Source: Paenibacillus sp. NAIST15-1 (lineage in GTDB: Bacteria; Bacillota; Bacilli; Paenibacillales; Paenibacillaceae). From it: a DNA stretch of 64,000 nucleotides. The notes under the pieces were generated by a model that searched no databases, was not told the origin of the DNA, and was given only the letters and a program-made list of their open reading frames with translations. The stretch spans positions 1 to 64,000 of the forward strand of contig NZ_BBYF01000018.1 in the NCBI RefSeq assembly GCF_001894745.1. Direction: 5' to 3'. The position numbers were made by a program, and so were the translations under genes. Within the stretch, counting starts at the first letter, position 1; every line of letters starts with the position of its first letter. This document shows positions 25,601 through 33,577 of this stretch, in pieces.

Positions 25601-26074
25601 GATCTCTTCATCCTCGAAGACAGCATGATCGATATATTGCGACAGATACGCCTCGTTGCTGCGTACCGCACCTACTGAAGCAATGCCAAGATCTTGGCCA
25701 TACAGAATATCGACAGTTACACCTTCCCCGCGCACAGCAATATCCCAGAACCAAATGCCCTCTTTCAGAAGTGCAAAGGTAACCGTATACGCTACTCCCT
25801 CGACGGCCCCTTCCCATACGGCCTGGTTCCCTTCCATCCGCACTGCGCTACGCGAGCGAATCCCGAGCAGCGGATAGAAGCGGATACCCGAATCGTCGTG
25901 AATCCGCAGATATAAGTTGTTGAGCGAGCCATCAAGCGGACTCGTCACCAACTGATTGAGCATAATCTGCCCGCTAACTGCTTGATGCAAATCACCACTC
26001 GGCCAAAATGTAAAGCGCAATTCGCCGGCTTGTAACGTAAACTTCGACTGCGTTGATCTCTCTATTGTCGTCAT
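22679..26074 (-). CDS. GH94 glycoside phosphorylase, probable 1,2-beta-oligoglucan phosphorylase
   Basis: The 1131-residue protein has a long N-terminal beta-sandwich half and an (alpha/alpha)6 catalytic half from about residue 620. Catalytic-half landmarks are QYGGAAWGTRDVCQGPVEYF, DDGNWPQWFMFDEY, SHGDIIVWPLKVLGDYL and SYGDGDWDDTLQPAN. The last corresponds to the GDWND block of GH94, so Asp781 is the likely general acid. The size and the Asp-for-Gly change after WDD are as I would expect for 1,2-beta-oligoglucan phosphorylase (Listeria Lin1839). That enzyme splits beta-1,2-glucan chains with phosphate to glucose 1-phosphate. No signal peptide is present, so it acts in the cytoplasm. AGGAGG precedes the ATG. 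A cellobiose or laminaribiose specificity cannot be excluded, but those enzymes are shorter. Confidence 0.85.
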   Translation of the reverse strand: MTTIERSTQSKFTLQAGELRFTFWPSGDLHQAVSGQIMLNQLVTSPLDGSLNNLYLRIHDDSGIRFYPLLGIRSRSAVRMEGNQAVWEGAVEGVAYTVTFALLKEGIWFWDIAVRGEGVTVDILYGQDLGIASVGAVRSNEAYLSQYIDHAVFEDEEIGCVVCSRQNQPQGGLFPYLQQGALSRAIGYSTDGFQFFGLSYKETNIPVSVSKPCLSNEVYQYEFAYTALQSERVTLHGEERFVFYGLYKTEHTAAITELEYRDEVRQAWEAYLSESSHIAAGEKNAASSPLNPVHFNADIAEPLRTLSMTEAEVQAFFPERNQEERMDGKLLSFFTNSYEHVVLKEKELLVERPHGHIVMSGTSVKLGAQVITSTAYMYGIFNSHVVVGNTNFNKMMSNARNPLNVPKTSGQRVYIHLNGKYRLLAMPSMFEMGFNYARWYYKTDDDMLIVTNYTASDAPEIRLNVRSVNGKAYKYVVTNQVTMNVNEYEVPVHMKQEGGTLIFHANRESLSAKVCPNLEYRMWVEGASVTIGDETMLASGIQSGDASLVVMQLDMNQEWTLTIQGLLDGRENAANSEHSLGTHDIQTEMDAYRVFLKGLMNEFHLSYGAGQSDELFKMNALAWWYTHNMLVHYAVPHGLEQYGGAAWGTRDVCQGPVEYFMATHKYEQVRDIVKMVYSHQYEDDGNWPQWFMFDEYFTVQQEESHGDIIVWPLKVLGDYLTATGDYSILKEKVPYTMKQRFDFTADKATILEHAIKEISYIRNHFLHDTHLSSYGDGDWDDTLQPANAQLKKYMISSWTVALTYQAMKQFADVLLAVDKKLAEELQEIASGIEQDYKRCMLHTEVIPGFIYMEDPAHAKLMLHPTDTDTGIQYRLLPMTRSIIAELVDEKQAHINYRLIQDNLSFPDGVRLMNRPAQYAGGVSTHFKRAEQASNFGREVGLQYVHAHIRYVEAMAKLGCANDAWRGLETINPVGIREVVPNAELRQSNAYFSSSDGKFHSRYEAQANMDALRSGSVQVKGGWRIYSSGPGIYMNQLIANVLGIRQAGGDLVIDPVLPNTMDGLHFDYQFAGRQVTFIYHIAGGGVSRAAINGTQVNAERLNNPYRQAGIQIASADMEREWRSGGNRIEIWM

Positions 26075-26196
26075 GTCTGCCCTTCCTCCTATCCCAGCTC
26101 ATAGCAAGGCATCTTTTGTATCTATAAATCTAGTTCTAGTTGTTCTAGTAAGGCTATGCCTTCTTAGTCATTCATCTTGTATTGACGAAATCAGTA

Positions 26197-28362
26197 TCAG
26201 CGAACAAGTCGGAAAGAATCTTGCAATGTATCGCGACTGTTCGATCCAACATGTACTTGGAACATCCCTTCGTCGCTTGCCAAGCGAAGATCGGAATGGT
26301 GATATCTCAGCTGCTCCTCGGTTACGTGGAAGAGGATTTCCTTGCTTTCTCCTGATTCCAACTTAATCTGCACATAGTCCTTCAGTTCGCGCAGCGGACG
26401 AACAACCTCGCCTGATATGTCGCGGATATACAGCTGTACCGTTTCCACACCTGCTCTCGCTCCTGTATTCGTAACCGTTATGCGGATTTCAAGCTTCTCC
26501 TCATCTGATATCTCGCTGCTGGAAAGCTCCAGATTGCTGTAGGCGAACGATGTATAGGACAGTCCATAGCCGAACGGAAGCAGCGGATCATTCCAGCAGT
26601 CGATATATTTCGAGACATAGCGTTCATCCGTCTTGCTCGGATTCAGCGGCCGGCCCGTATTGAAATGATTGTAATAAACCGGAACCTGTCCGACCGATTG
26701 TGGGAACGACATCGTAAGCCGCCCTGACGGATTCACCTTGCCGAGCAAGATGTCCGCAACTGCTGCTCCTCCTTCACTGCCAGGGAACCATGCTTCCAAT
26801 ACAGCATCCACTGATTCGATGACGCCGTGCAGATCAAGAGGCCGACCATTGAACAAGACAACAGCCATCGGCTTGCCAAGCGTCTTCAGCTGCTTCACTA
26901 GATCAAGCTGCACTTCCGGCAGACGGAGATCCGTACGAGAGGCGCCTTCGCCACTCATCGCGGATTCCTCACCCAGCGCAAGCACGATGACATCCGCGGC
27001 AGCAGCCGTATTGAGAGCTTCCTTCAACTGAGCTGCTGTCATACACTCGATCCCGCATCCAGCCGCGATGCTCAACTGCCCGCTTGGCAGCCGCTCCAAC
27101 AAGGCATCGCCCAGCTTCACCGCATCCTCCTTCGCACCGACGCAGGACCACCAGCCTAATATGTCCTCGCTCTGGGCGAATGGCCCAATCAGCGCCACCT
27201 TAGTATCAGGCTGCAGCGGCAGTATGCCGTTATTTTTCAGCAGAACGCAGGATTTAGCTGCCAGCTCGTAGGATGCATTGCGATGCTCCGCGCAGAAAAG
27301 AATCTCACGCTCCCGTTCCGGATTCGCGCCGCGCAGTGGATTCTCGAACAGTCCCAGCTTGTCCTTAAGGCGCAGAATGCGCAGCACCGCTTCATCGACA
27401 AGCGCCTCATCTACCTTGCCTTCGCGGATAAGTCCCGGCAAATGATGTACGTAGCACGGCGTCATCATCTCGATGTCCACGCCCGCCCGTATAGCACGAA
27501 GTGCTGCCTCGCGATCATCCTCAGCCGCACCGTGAGCAATCATTTCCCGTATGGAAGCCCAGTCCGATATCACAATGCCGCCGAAGTCCCATTCCTCACG
27601 CAGAATTCCGCGCAGCAGCTTCTCATTGCCTGTCGCTGGTATACCGTCGACGGTATTGAAGGAGGACATGACCATCTCGCAGCCTTCGTCCAGTGCTGCC
27701 TTGTACGCAGGCAAGTAATATTCGCGCAAGGCTCTCTCCGACATATCAACCGTGTTGTACTCGCGGCCTCCTTCCGGTGCCCCATAAGCGGCAAAATGCT
27801 TTACACATGCGGCCAGCCGCTCCAAATCTCCCTTTATATCGCTGCCTTGATAACCGCGCACGAACGCCCGCGCGAATAAGCTGTTCAGATGCGGATCCTC
27901 GCCCGTCGTTTCCATCACTCTTCCCCAGCGCGGATCACGCACCAGATCGACCATTGGTGCGAACGTCACATGAATGCCCGAGACAGCCGACTCTCGCGCC
28001 GCGATTGCCGCACTCTGTTCTGCGAGCTCCGTATTCCACGAGCAGCCGATCGCGAGCGGAATCGGGAAAATGGTCTTGAAGCCGTGAACGACATCTGCCA
28101 TGAACAGAAGCGGAATGGCGAGGCGGCTTTTCTTCATATAATTCTGCTGCACATCGATTACCGCCTGCGCCCCGGACAAGCCAAGCACAGAGCCGCTCGC
28201 CGCAACCATCTGCTCCGTTATGCCCATTTCCTCCATCGGCCCCGTTACCTGCCCGTCGCTGTCCGAGCCTTCATGAAAATGTCCCGTAAGCTGCAGCAGT
28301 TGAGCAATTTTCTCTTCCAATGTCATCTGTTGTACAAGCGCTTGAAGTTGTTGATTATCCAT
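26197..28362 (-). CDS. GH3 family beta-glucosidase
   Basis: The 721-residue enzyme has the GH3 TIM barrel (FMADVVHGFKTIFPIPLAIG, GRVMETTGEDPH, CVKHFAAYGAPEGGREY), with the nucleophile Asp267 in IVISDWAS. The alpha/beta sandwich (ALGEESAMSGEGASRTDLRL) and a C-terminal fibronectin-III-like domain (LRELKDYVQIKLESGESKEI) follow. There is no signal peptide. It sits directly upstream of the GH94 gene in transcription. The Listeria counterpart (Lin1840) prefers sophorose and laminaribiose, so this enzyme probably finishes off short beta-1,2-glucosides. The start is the ATG at 28362 behind GGAGG; the longer frame to 28404 lacks support. Confidence 0.93.
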   Translation of the reverse strand: MDNQQLQALVQQMTLEEKIAQLLQLTGHFHEGSDSDGQVTGPMEEMGITEQMVAASGSVLGLSGAQAVIDVQQNYMKKSRLAIPLLFMADVVHGFKTIFPIPLAIGCSWNTELAEQSAAIAARESAVSGIHVTFAPMVDLVRDPRWGRVMETTGEDPHLNSLFARAFVRGYQGSDIKGDLERLAACVKHFAAYGAPEGGREYNTVDMSERALREYYLPAYKAALDEGCEMVMSSFNTVDGIPATGNEKLLRGILREEWDFGGIVISDWASIREMIAHGAAEDDREAALRAIRAGVDIEMMTPCYVHHLPGLIREGKVDEALVDEAVLRILRLKDKLGLFENPLRGANPEREREILFCAEHRNASYELAAKSCVLLKNNGILPLQPDTKVALIGPFAQSEDILGWWSCVGAKEDAVKLGDALLERLPSGQLSIAAGCGIECMTAAQLKEALNTAAAADVIVLALGEESAMSGEGASRTDLRLPEVQLDLVKQLKTLGKPMAVVLFNGRPLDLHGVIESVDAVLEAWFPGSEGGAAVADILLGKVNPSGRLTMSFPQSVGQVPVYYNHFNTGRPLNPSKTDERYVSKYIDCWNDPLLPFGYGLSYTSFAYSNLELSSSEISDEEKLEIRITVTNTGARAGVETVQLYIRDISGEVVRPLRELKDYVQIKLESGESKEILFHVTEEQLRYHHSDLRLASDEGMFQVHVGSNSRDTLQDSFRLVR

Positions 28363-28566
28363 AATAGTTCCTCCACGGTTCGAATTTCTCGTATGAACGA
28401 TCATTGACTTGTCATCATTCGAAGGGATTTCATTTTCATTTCCTAAAATAGTGATTCTCCTTCCTCAGGGACTTGCGCAATAGATGACTCCGTTGTACAT
28501 ACACCAAAGTGCAGAGAATCATCGGTTGTGCAAATTCCTCATTGAGAAGAATAATATTGTGGAGAA

Positions 28567-28612
28567 GGAACCCGGCAGCAGCAATCCGTTTGCACAGTTG
28601 GCATACCGGGTT
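28567..28612. terminator. Hairpin after the solute-binding protein gene
   Basis: GAACCCGG (28567-28574) pairs with CCGGGTTC (28605-28612) with a 30-base loop, and no T run follows. It lies about 20 bp past the binding-protein stop inside the operon. Such hairpins often stabilise binding-protein mRNA relative to downstream genes. Confidence 0.5.
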
Positions 28613-28632
28613 CATCTTTAAACAAATCGTAC

Positions 28633-30228
28633 CTATTTCAAATTGTTCAGCTCATCCAAAACCGGTTGAACGAGCGACATTTTGCTCTCCACCCACTTCT
28701 TCCAGTTCGATTCCAGATCACCGCTCTGCAAAATGAGATTCGTATACTCCGTCTCATAATCGAAGGTTGCCTGGTTCTTCACCTTGGAATCGTGCAATTG
28801 AACCGTCCAGTCGTAAGCAGCCAGCTTGCCGCCCTCTTTGCCCAGCTTCGCCTTATTCTGATAATGAAGAACGGCGCGTTCGCGATATTCCTTCTTAATC
28901 GCCGGGTTAATGATGCTGAAATCATCTCCCAACAAATACAATCCTTCGAAGCGGCTTGGATATTTATCCTCAAGCGATGTCCCTTCCGGCAGCAGGCTTG
29001 CCAGCTCCTTGTTGTCGCCGTATTTCCAGTCCTTGCCCTCAAAGCCCATGTTCAAGAGCATTTGTCCTTCTTTGCTAGTCGAATAATCCAATAAGTCCAT
29101 AACCCGTTCAAACTTCTCTTTGCTGATGTTCGGCGAGAAAATAAGCGCCGACCAGAAATTCACCTGCTCCAAATTGCGATATTTGCCGTCGTCGCCGAGC
29201 ACGATTGCGGTATGAACAAGATCATCGCTGTTCACGCCCAGGTTCTTCTTCATAGCCTTATCCACGTCTTGTCTGTAGGAAGCCAGACCGCCAAGGCTGG
29301 TAACTGCCGCAACTCCTTTAACGCGGAAGTTGTCGCTGCCCTCGCTGTTTTTCCATGTATAGAACTCAGGATTCAACAGTCCTTCCTTGTACGCCTGCTG
29401 CATCAGCTTCAAACCGGCAAGCGTATCTGGATCCGCTGCTCCCCAGTGATATTTGCCGTCCTCTCCTTTATAGAAGGCAGACTCCACACGGGAATGCTCG
29501 CTGTTCGGCATAATGATGTTCGTCAATGCATCTCCTGCGTTGTAGGAAAGAGGCACCAGATTCGCACCGACCTTGCCCGGATCCTTCTCCTTCACCAGCT
29601 TGGCATACGTCATTAATTCAGTTGTTGTATACACATCCTTCAATTCGAAGCCAACAGCCTGTGCCCAGTCCTTGCGCAGGGCAATAACGCCGATTTGGTT
29701 GACGAGTGGATCAGCAGGCTTGTTCTCGTAGTACACTGGACGCGGCAGAATATACGTGCCGCCCTTCAGCTCTTCCAGCTTCTCGCCAAGCCCAGTCAGC
29801 TTGTAGGCAGCAGCTACGTTCGGCCAGCGCTCCTTCCAATCATCCGGGAACTTGTACAGAAGTCCTTGGTCAATATAGTTCATCGCGTCGCCGTGAATGT
29901 AGTTCCATGTAGCTACGTCAGGCAGATCGCCGGAGCTGACCCACAACCGCAGCTTCTCCGCCCATGAATCCCATTCGATGAAATTGTAGTCCCACTCTAG
30001 ATTGAACTTATCCATCCAGAACTTATGGAACTCATTGTTTAATTGTTCGTCCTTCAGATTAATGGTGCTTGCCACGGAAATGTTGAGTTTGTCCTTGTAA
30101 CTTCCGTCTGCATCCTTCTCGTTGCCTCCTTGCGCTCCCTCCTTCGAGCATGCCGTAGCCAGCAGCATTACCAGACATAGCGAGAGGAGAAGAATGGATC
30201 TTACCGACAGCTTTTTGTCTGCATTCAT
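28633..30228 (-). CDS. Extracellular solute-binding lipoprotein of the beta-glucan operon
   Basis: The 531-residue protein has a lipoprotein signal (LLLSLCLVMLLATACSKEG, lipobox LATAC). A family-1-like sugar-binding fold follows, similar in size to the large LplA/YtcQ-type proteins that serve LplB and YtcP permeases. It sits directly after the two permease genes in transcription order. By position it corresponds to the Listeria protein Lin1841, which binds 1,2-beta-oligoglucans. The ligand is therefore inferred from context and not read from the sequence. CAAGGGG precedes the ATG. Confidence 0.88.
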   Translation of the reverse strand: MNADKKLSVRSILLLSLCLVMLLATACSKEGAQGGNEKDADGSYKDKLNISVASTINLKDEQLNNEFHKFWMDKFNLEWDYNFIEWDSWAEKLRLWVSSGDLPDVATWNYIHGDAMNYIDQGLLYKFPDDWKERWPNVAAAYKLTGLGEKLEELKGGTYILPRPVYYENKPADPLVNQIGVIALRKDWAQAVGFELKDVYTTTELMTYAKLVKEKDPGKVGANLVPLSYNAGDALTNIIMPNSEHSRVESAFYKGEDGKYHWGAADPDTLAGLKLMQQAYKEGLLNPEFYTWKNSEGSDNFRVKGVAAVTSLGGLASYRQDVDKAMKKNLGVNSDDLVHTAIVLGDDGKYRNLEQVNFWSALIFSPNISKEKFERVMDLLDYSTSKEGQMLLNMGFEGKDWKYGDNKELASLLPEGTSLEDKYPSRFEGLYLLGDDFSIINPAIKKEYRERAVLHYQNKAKLGKEGGKLAAYDWTVQLHDSKVKNQATFDYETEYTNLILQSGDLESNWKKWVESKMSLVQPVLDELNNLK

Positions 30229-30327
30229 GTTTTGTCGCCCCTTGTTTTTTGGATAATAGATTTTTGATGCATACTGAATATTGCCTTCATACCATCATGC
30301 AAAAATAACAAAAATCTATGTGTATCA

Positions 30328-31230
30328 TCAGGTCTTAATAGCCCCTGTCAACACCCCTTTAGCGAAATGCTTCTGAAGCAGAGGGAAGAAGCACATGATA
30401 GGCACCATCGTGACGAACACCGCAGCCATCTTCATCCCCGTTGAAAAAGCTTGCTTGCCGACAGCATCTACGCTTGACGCATTGGATGCGTTCGTCGACG
30501 ATTCTACAATAATGGTGCGAAGCACATTCTGCAGTGGAAGCTGATCTGCCTTGCGCAGGAAGATCATCGCATCATACCAGCTGTTCCAATACGCGACACC
30601 ATAGAACAGCGTAATGGTTGCCATAATGGGAGCAGCCAGCGGCAGCACGACGGAGAACATAATTCTCCATTCGCCCGCACCATCCAAGCGTGCGGACTCC
30701 ATCAGCGATTCCGGAAGGCTGTAGAAATAGTTCATCATTAATATCATGTTGAAGGCGCTGAAGCTGCCGGCAAAAATGACAGACCATAATGTCCCTGTCA
30801 GATGCAGGGATTTCATGATCAGGTACAGCGGAACAATACCGCCGTTGAAGATCATCGTGAACAACACAAGGAAAAAGATGATCCGCTTGCCCGGAAACTT
30901 GCTTCTGCTAAGTCCGTAGGCCATGCTGCTAGTCAGGAACAGGCTTAGAGGCAAACCGACAATTAGCAGCTTGAAGGTGTTCCAGTATCCCATAAGAATG
31001 CTTCCGTCCGTGAAAAGCGCCTTGTAAGAGGCCAGCGTTGGATTTTTCGGGAACAGCAGGAACGGATTGTCGGCGTACTCCTTCGGCGTCGAGAATGAAA
31101 TCATAATGACGTTCCAGAACGGAATGAGAATCAACAGTGCAATACCAAGTAGAATGACAAATAAGATATAGTCGAGAGCAGTCATCTTCTCTCTGCGGAA
31201 CGATGACCGCCGTGCAGTTTTCTTGCTCAT
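30328..31230 (-). CDS. Carbohydrate ABC transporter permease (YtcP/MalG type)
   Basis: The 300-residue protein has six predicted membrane segments and the cytoplasmic EAA-type loop ESARLDGAGEWRIMFSVVLP, which docks the ATPase. The start YILFVILLGIALLILIPFWN and the end HFAKGVLTGAIKT are typical of YtcP-type permeases. It begins 14 bp after the first permease gene, behind AAGGGGGG. No ATPase gene is in the operon, as usual for CUT1 importers of this group, which share MsmX-type ATPases. Confidence 0.92.
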   Translation of the reverse strand: MSKKTARRSSFRREKMTALDYILFVILLGIALLILIPFWNVIMISFSTPKEYADNPFLLFPKNPTLASYKALFTDGSILMGYWNTFKLLIVGLPLSLFLTSSMAYGLSRSKFPGKRIIFFLVLFTMIFNGGIVPLYLIMKSLHLTGTLWSVIFAGSFSAFNMILMMNYFYSLPESLMESARLDGAGEWRIMFSVVLPLAAPIMATITLFYGVAYWNSWYDAMIFLRKADQLPLQNVLRTIIVESSTNASNASSVDAVGKQAFSTGMKMAAVFVTMVPIMCFFPLLQKHFAKGVLTGAIKT

Positions 31231-31244
31231 TGTTGCATCCCCCC

Positions 31245-32207
31245 TTATCGGAATAGCCCGTCTCCGCCCAGCATTTTCGCTACTCGATCGGCAGCAAGCA
31301 GCAGGATCATATTCACCAGAGATCGGAACAAGCTGACCGCCGTTGAGAACGAGAAGTCAGTCGAAGATTGGAAGGTGATCCGGTAAATGTACACATCCAG
31401 TACCTCAGACACATTCTTCGTAGCTGCATTTGCCAAGTTGAAAATTTGATCAAAGCCCGATGACATCAGTCCGCCTACGGACAGAATGAACATGACCGTG
31501 ACGGTTGGCATAATGTTGGGCAACGTAATGCGGAACACCTGCTGCATCCGTGATGCCCCATCAATTTGGGCAGATTCGAATTGATCCTGATCGATACCCG
31601 AAATAGCGGCCAAGTAGATAATGGCTCCCCAACCGGCGGATTTCCAGATATCCGTAAGCAGCAGCATCGGAACGAATGTGCTCTCTGACCCAAGAAAATT
31701 AATCGTTGGCAAGCCAAGCAGCGTCAGCGTGCTGTTCAAGAGTCCATCGTAGGCTAATACGTTAATCACGATCCCTGAGACGATAATCCACGACAAGAAA
31801 TGGGGAAACGTCAGTATGGTTTGAAATACCTTTTTCGCACGCTTCATTCGAAGCTCGTTCAGCATGAGCGCCAGCAGGATCGGAAATGGAAATTGTATGA
31901 CCAGCTTAATGATGTTGATGTACAGCGTCCGCCACAGCGCATCGAGGAAGGCAGGATCACGGAACACGTACTTGAAATTTTCGAACCTGACCCATGGACT
32001 GCCCCAAATGCCCAAGTTCGCCTTATAATCCTTGAAGGCAAGCGATAAGCCGCCCATTGGCAAATACGCAAATAATAGTAGCCAGATCAGCCCAGGAAGG
32101 AGCAGCGTATATACCATTCGATGCTTCCATATTTCACTGAACAGCGCTCCCAGCTTCGAACGACTCTTCAGCTTGCCGTCTGGCCCCTGCAAGGCTGCAG
32201 ATTTCAC
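31245..32207 (-). CDS. Carbohydrate ABC transporter permease (LplB/MalF type)
   Basis: The 320-residue protein starts with a cytoplasmic tail and KHRMVYTLLLPGLIWLLLFA, has GGLSLAFKDYKANLGIWGSP, the docking loop ESAQIDGASRMQQVFRITLP, and ends AADRVAKMLGGDGLFR. These are standard LplB features. The start is a GTG with GAGGGG nine bases upstream. It follows the esterase gene by 23 bp and forms the heterodimer partner of the YtcP-type permease. Confidence 0.92.
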   Translation of the reverse strand: MKSAALQGPDGKLKSRSKLGALFSEIWKHRMVYTLLLPGLIWLLLFAYLPMGGLSLAFKDYKANLGIWGSPWVRFENFKYVFRDPAFLDALWRTLYINIIKLVIQFPFPILLALMLNELRMKRAKKVFQTILTFPHFLSWIIVSGIVINVLAYDGLLNSTLTLLGLPTINFLGSESTFVPMLLLTDIWKSAGWGAIIYLAAISGIDQDQFESAQIDGASRMQQVFRITLPNIMPTVTVMFILSVGGLMSSGFDQIFNLANAATKNVSEVLDVYIYRITFQSSTDFSFSTAVSLFRSLVNMILLLAADRVAKMLGGDGLFR

Positions 32208-32230
32208 ATTGCATTTCCCCTCTCAGATAG

Positions 32231-32995
32231 CTACTTGTTGTCAAAAAGAAAGTCAAACGCTGTCCTCAAATGCTTCTCCCAAAATACCCAGTCATGGGTG
32301 CCTGAATCTTCAACATAGCGGAAATGGAACCCGGATGAGGAAGCGGCATTCATGCGCGCAGCAAATGCTCGATTCATTTCGATGAAAGGATCTTCCGAAC
32401 CGCAGCAGCACAGAATGGACGGTATCGCACTTCCCGCTTCTATCCTCTTGGCAGCCAGCGCATATAGATCCTGCTCGGGCTTCACGAGTAAATCCATGCC
32501 AAACACCGCCTGCATCTCTCTCACCATTCCTTGGGGCATATCGGGATCGCGAAGTCGGCGCTGCATATCGGTCACTCCGGACAACGATACTGTCTTGGCG
32601 TATCGCTCGGGATAGGTAAGCGCACATTTCAATGCGCCATATCCCCCCATCGACAAGCCCGCAACGTATGTATGCTCTGGCTCGACATTCAACTGGAGCA
32701 GCTTGCTGCACAAATCGGGAAGCTCTTCGGTAATGAATGTAAAGTAGTCGAGTCCATACGCCATGTCTGTGTAATAACTGCGATTAGCCTCTGGCATAAT
32801 TACCGTGCAATTGTGACGCTGCGCATATTGCTCAATCGTCGTCAGCCGCTGCCATGTGCTCGCATTATCACCAGCACCATGCAGCAAATAGAGCGTACTG
32901 CTTGGCGGAGTTTGCGATTCCAAGGGATAAATCACGTGAATGCTCGTGTTCATTCGCAAAACGTTCGACCCAGTTTCTATCGTTACATGCGCCAT
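32231..32995 (-). CDS. Alpha/beta-hydrolase esterase, first gene of the beta-glucan operon
   Basis: The 254-residue protein has the esterase-D/tributyrin-esterase layout: STLYLLHGAGDNASTWQRL (oxyanion region), the nucleophile Ser115 in GLSMGGYGA, an acidic residue near CGSEDPFIEMN, and the catalytic His in DSGTHDWVFW. There is no signal peptide, so it works in the cytoplasm. As the promoter-proximal gene of a sugar-uptake operon it may remove acyl groups from imported oligosaccharides. An aglycone or detoxifying ester target is also possible. The ATG at 32995 follows AAAGGGA, about 180 bp after the operon promoter. Confidence 0.88.
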   Translation of the reverse strand: MAHVTIETGSNVLRMNTSIHVIYPLESQTPPSSTLYLLHGAGDNASTWQRLTTIEQYAQRHNCTVIMPEANRSYYTDMAYGLDYFTFITEELPDLCSKLLQLNVEPEHTYVAGLSMGGYGALKCALTYPERYAKTVSLSGVTDMQRRLRDPDMPQGMVREMQAVFGMDLLVKPEQDLYALAAKRIEAGSAIPSILCCCGSEDPFIEMNRAFAARMNAASSSGFHFRYVEDSGTHDWVFWEKHLRTAFDFLFDNK

Positions 32996-33165
32996 ATGTA
33001 ATCCCTTTCATTTTTGGATTTTTGAAATATAGTTCTGACTGCTAATAGATCATCAAACATCGACCGTTTTACATGTTCATTCGCTACTGTAATCCAGCTT
33101 TTCGTCTGCAACTAAGTGAAAATCACTCGCTGAAAACACATGATTGCGTAATGTAAGCAACTCTT

Positions 33166-33179
33166 TCGAATCGTTTCGA
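33166..33179. promoter_or_regulatory. LacI-type operator 1, at the operon start point
   Basis: TCGAATCGTTTCGA is palindromic apart from one base pair and has the central CG typical of LacI-family sites. It lies just downstream of the -10 box of the leftward operon promoter, where repressor binding would block initiation. It shares 11 of 14 bases with the site at 33379. Confidence 0.65.
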
Positions 33180-33183
33180 CACA

Positions 33184-33213
33184 ATCATAGATCTATGTTC
33201 CTGAATCTGTCAA
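33184..33213 (-). promoter_or_regulatory. Sigma-A promoter of the beta-glucan operon
   Basis: On the minus strand a perfect TTGACA (33213-33208) and TATGAT (33189-33184) are 18 bp apart. The leader to the esterase ATG is about 180 bases. Confidence 0.75.
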
Positions 33214-33298
33214 TGCTTTTTTTGGTGCATTCGATCAAAGGGGGAAAATTTGAATACTCATAATTGGCAATTACCCAGTTTTTGAGATATAAAATAAA

Positions 33299-33313
33299 AA
33301 GAAAGCGATTACT
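33299..33313. promoter_or_regulatory. Possible CcpA cre site
   Basis: AAGAAAGCGATTACT agrees with the cre consensus WTGNAANCGNWNNCW except at the second base. It lies between the two divergent promoters, 10 bp upstream of the rightward -35 box. Glucose repression of this locus would be expected. Confidence 0.4.
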
Positions 33314-33322
33314 ATAGACTCA

Positions 33323-33352
33323 TTGACAACGCACTAGAACCAATGACATACT
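33323..33352 (+). promoter_or_regulatory. Candidate sigma-A promoter of the serine hydrolase gene
   Basis: A perfect TTGACA (33323-33328) and CATACT (33347-33352) are 18 bp apart, reading towards the gene at 33578 with a leader of about 220 bases. Confidence 0.5.
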
Positions 33353-33378
33353 TGAAGTATAGATTTCATCATACATAA

Positions 33379-33392
33379 TTGAAACGTTTCTA
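33379..33392. promoter_or_regulatory. LacI-type operator 2, downstream of the rightward promoter
   Basis: TTGAAACGTTTCTA contains the perfect palindrome GAAACGTTTC and matches operator 1 at 11 of 14 positions. It lies about 20 bp past the start point of the rightward promoter. It may control the divergent gene, or pair with operator 1 (213 bp apart) in a repression loop. Confidence 0.6.
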
Positions 33393-33577
33393 TTCAATAG
33401 TGACGCGTGATTTCATGATTTTCATGAAGAGATTTAGATCACGTTTCTACATCGATCATCCCTGACATATTCAACAAGCGTTTTGGCGAAACGGAATGTG
33501 CTCGAATTCTAATGCGCGTGAAATGGTTTGGGCGGATATAGGAACATACCACTCATATTGAGAAAGGAGTAATGGAG

